From positions 1-6,050 of the forward strand of contig SLDF01000397.1 of assembly GCA_007125435.1 (NCBI GenBank): DNA of 6,050 nucleotides. Direction: 5' to 3'. A program made the position numbers and the translations under genes. The stretch's first letter is position 1. Every line of letters starts with the position of its first letter. The notes under the pieces are model-generated. The model was not told where the DNA came from and did no database searches. It saw only the letters and a list, made by a program, of their open reading frames with translations. Shown in pieces: positions 5,498 through 6,050 of this stretch. Source of the stretch: Saprospiraceae bacterium (lineage in GTDB: Bacteria > Bacteroidota > Bacteroidia > Chitinophagales > Saprospiraceae).

Positions 5498-6050
5498 CTT
5501 CCCTTTTATAAAAAACCACTTTAATTTGTCCATCTTCCATAATTGCATACGACTGGCTGTGTAACCACTCTCCGGTGTTGATATATCTGCTGATACCATT
5601 GTCAAGTTTGTGATCAATAGGTATATGCCTGTGTCCAAAAATAAAAAAATCAATAGCAGTATGCTTCAGATAGTCGTTAGCATAGTCGACCAACCACTCT
5701 GTATCTTTATGAAAACGGTCAAAAGAGGGATTTGCGTACCGGCTCTGTTTTGACCAAAAGTTCGCCAGGCTTATTCCAAAGTTTGGATGCAGCCGCTCAA
5801 ATAGCCATTGGCATACTTTATTAGCAAAAACTTTTTTGATGAACTTATAGCCCCTATCACCGGGACCTAGTCCATCACCATGTCCGATATATAGCTTTTT
5901 GCCCTGAATCGTACGGGTGATCGGACTTCTATAGGTTTCAATACCTAGCTCCTTCTCAAAGTAATCGAAAATCCACATGTCGTGATTCCCGGTAAAAAAG
6001 TATATTGGTAGCCCTCCATCTGACAACTCTGCCAGCTTGCCAAATAATCG
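5478..6050 (-). CDS. lpxH: LpxH-like calcineurin-type phosphoesterase, C-terminal part
   Basis: The last 190 codons of a metallophosphoesterase whose start lies beyond the right edge; the frame is open to position 6050. Three metal-site motifs of the family are seen: GNHD (residues 21-24 of the visible part), IGHGDG (55-60) and FGHRH (138-142). The first two (D-x-H and the GD motif) would lie outside the window. The helical insert between GHGD and FGHRH (VFANKVCQWLFERLHPNFGISLANFWSKQSR) and the end NTGEWLHSQSYAIMEDG fit the LpxH branch. LpxH cleaves UDP-2,3-diacylglucosamine to lipid X plus UMP, a step of lipid A synthesis at the inner membrane. Bacteroidota carry several LpxH-like paralogues, so the exact substrate is inferred. 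A TTG at 6026 is an internal codon, not the start. The gene is probably transcribed with the downstream secreted propeller-like gene, which it overlaps. Confidence 0.87.
   Translation of the reverse strand, partial: RLFGKLAELSDGGLPIYFFTGNHDMWIFDYFEKELGIETYRSPITRTIQGKKLYIGHGDGLGPGDRGYKFIKKVFANKVCQWLFERLHPNFGISLANFWSKQSRYANPSFDRFHKDTEWLVDYANDYLKHTAIDFFIFGHRHIPIDHKLDNGISRYINTGEWLHSQSYAIMEDGQIKVVFYKREDGEVFG

Noticed and set aside
5498..5653. Longer start for the propeller-like protein
   Set aside because: It would overlap the LpxH-like gene by about 175 bp and place the signal peptide in the middle of the chain; the ATG at 5497 follows AAGGG and begins a clean signal peptide.

Overview
The window is a stretch of ordinary, mostly core chromosome from a member of the Bacteroidota, most likely near the Saprospiria/Cytophagia. 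Three things point there. Protein similarity as I recognise it is of Bacteroidota type: Prs, L25 with an acidic tail, RRF, a DUF2853 protein and an LpxH-like phosphatase. The coding DNA is AT-rich. Several genes are preceded by the Bacteroidota sigma-A type -7 box TAnnTTTG, and Shine-Dalgarno sequences are mostly absent.

Left block (1-2909, all genes on the minus strand). Read in the direction of transcription, the order is prs (PRPP synthase), rplY (ribosomal protein L25/CTC), a carbon-nitrogen hydrolase of the omega-amidase (YafV) type, and the 5' end of a secreted NlpC/P60 peptidase that runs off the window. prs and rplY are a classical bacterial pair. Here rplY also has a promoter of its own and is closed by a strong hairpin terminator. 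The omega-amidase and the peptidase look like separate transcription units.

Centre (2910-3569). This gap of about 660 bp lies between the divergent genes prs (minus) and frr (plus). It holds the prs and frr promoters, a doubtful small plus-strand ORF, and a compact GC-rich element of about 180 bp. The element has imperfect terminal inverted repeats and a string of short internal hairpins. It is the most unusual thing in the window and looks like a dispersed MITE/REP-type repeat.

Right block (3570-6050). frr (ribosome recycling factor) and a DUF2853 gene lie on the plus strand. They converge on a minus-strand pair: an LpxH-like metallophosphoesterase, truncated by the window edge, and a secreted propeller-like protein of unknown function whose start overlaps the phosphoesterase stop by 20 bp. 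One strong bidirectional terminator separates the two convergent units.

The genes serve nucleotide precursor supply (prs), translation (rplY, frr), metabolite repair (omega-amidase) and the cell envelope (NlpC/P60, LpxH-like, propeller-like protein). I found no phage, CRISPR, transposase, tRNA or rRNA, and no clear new multi-gene system.
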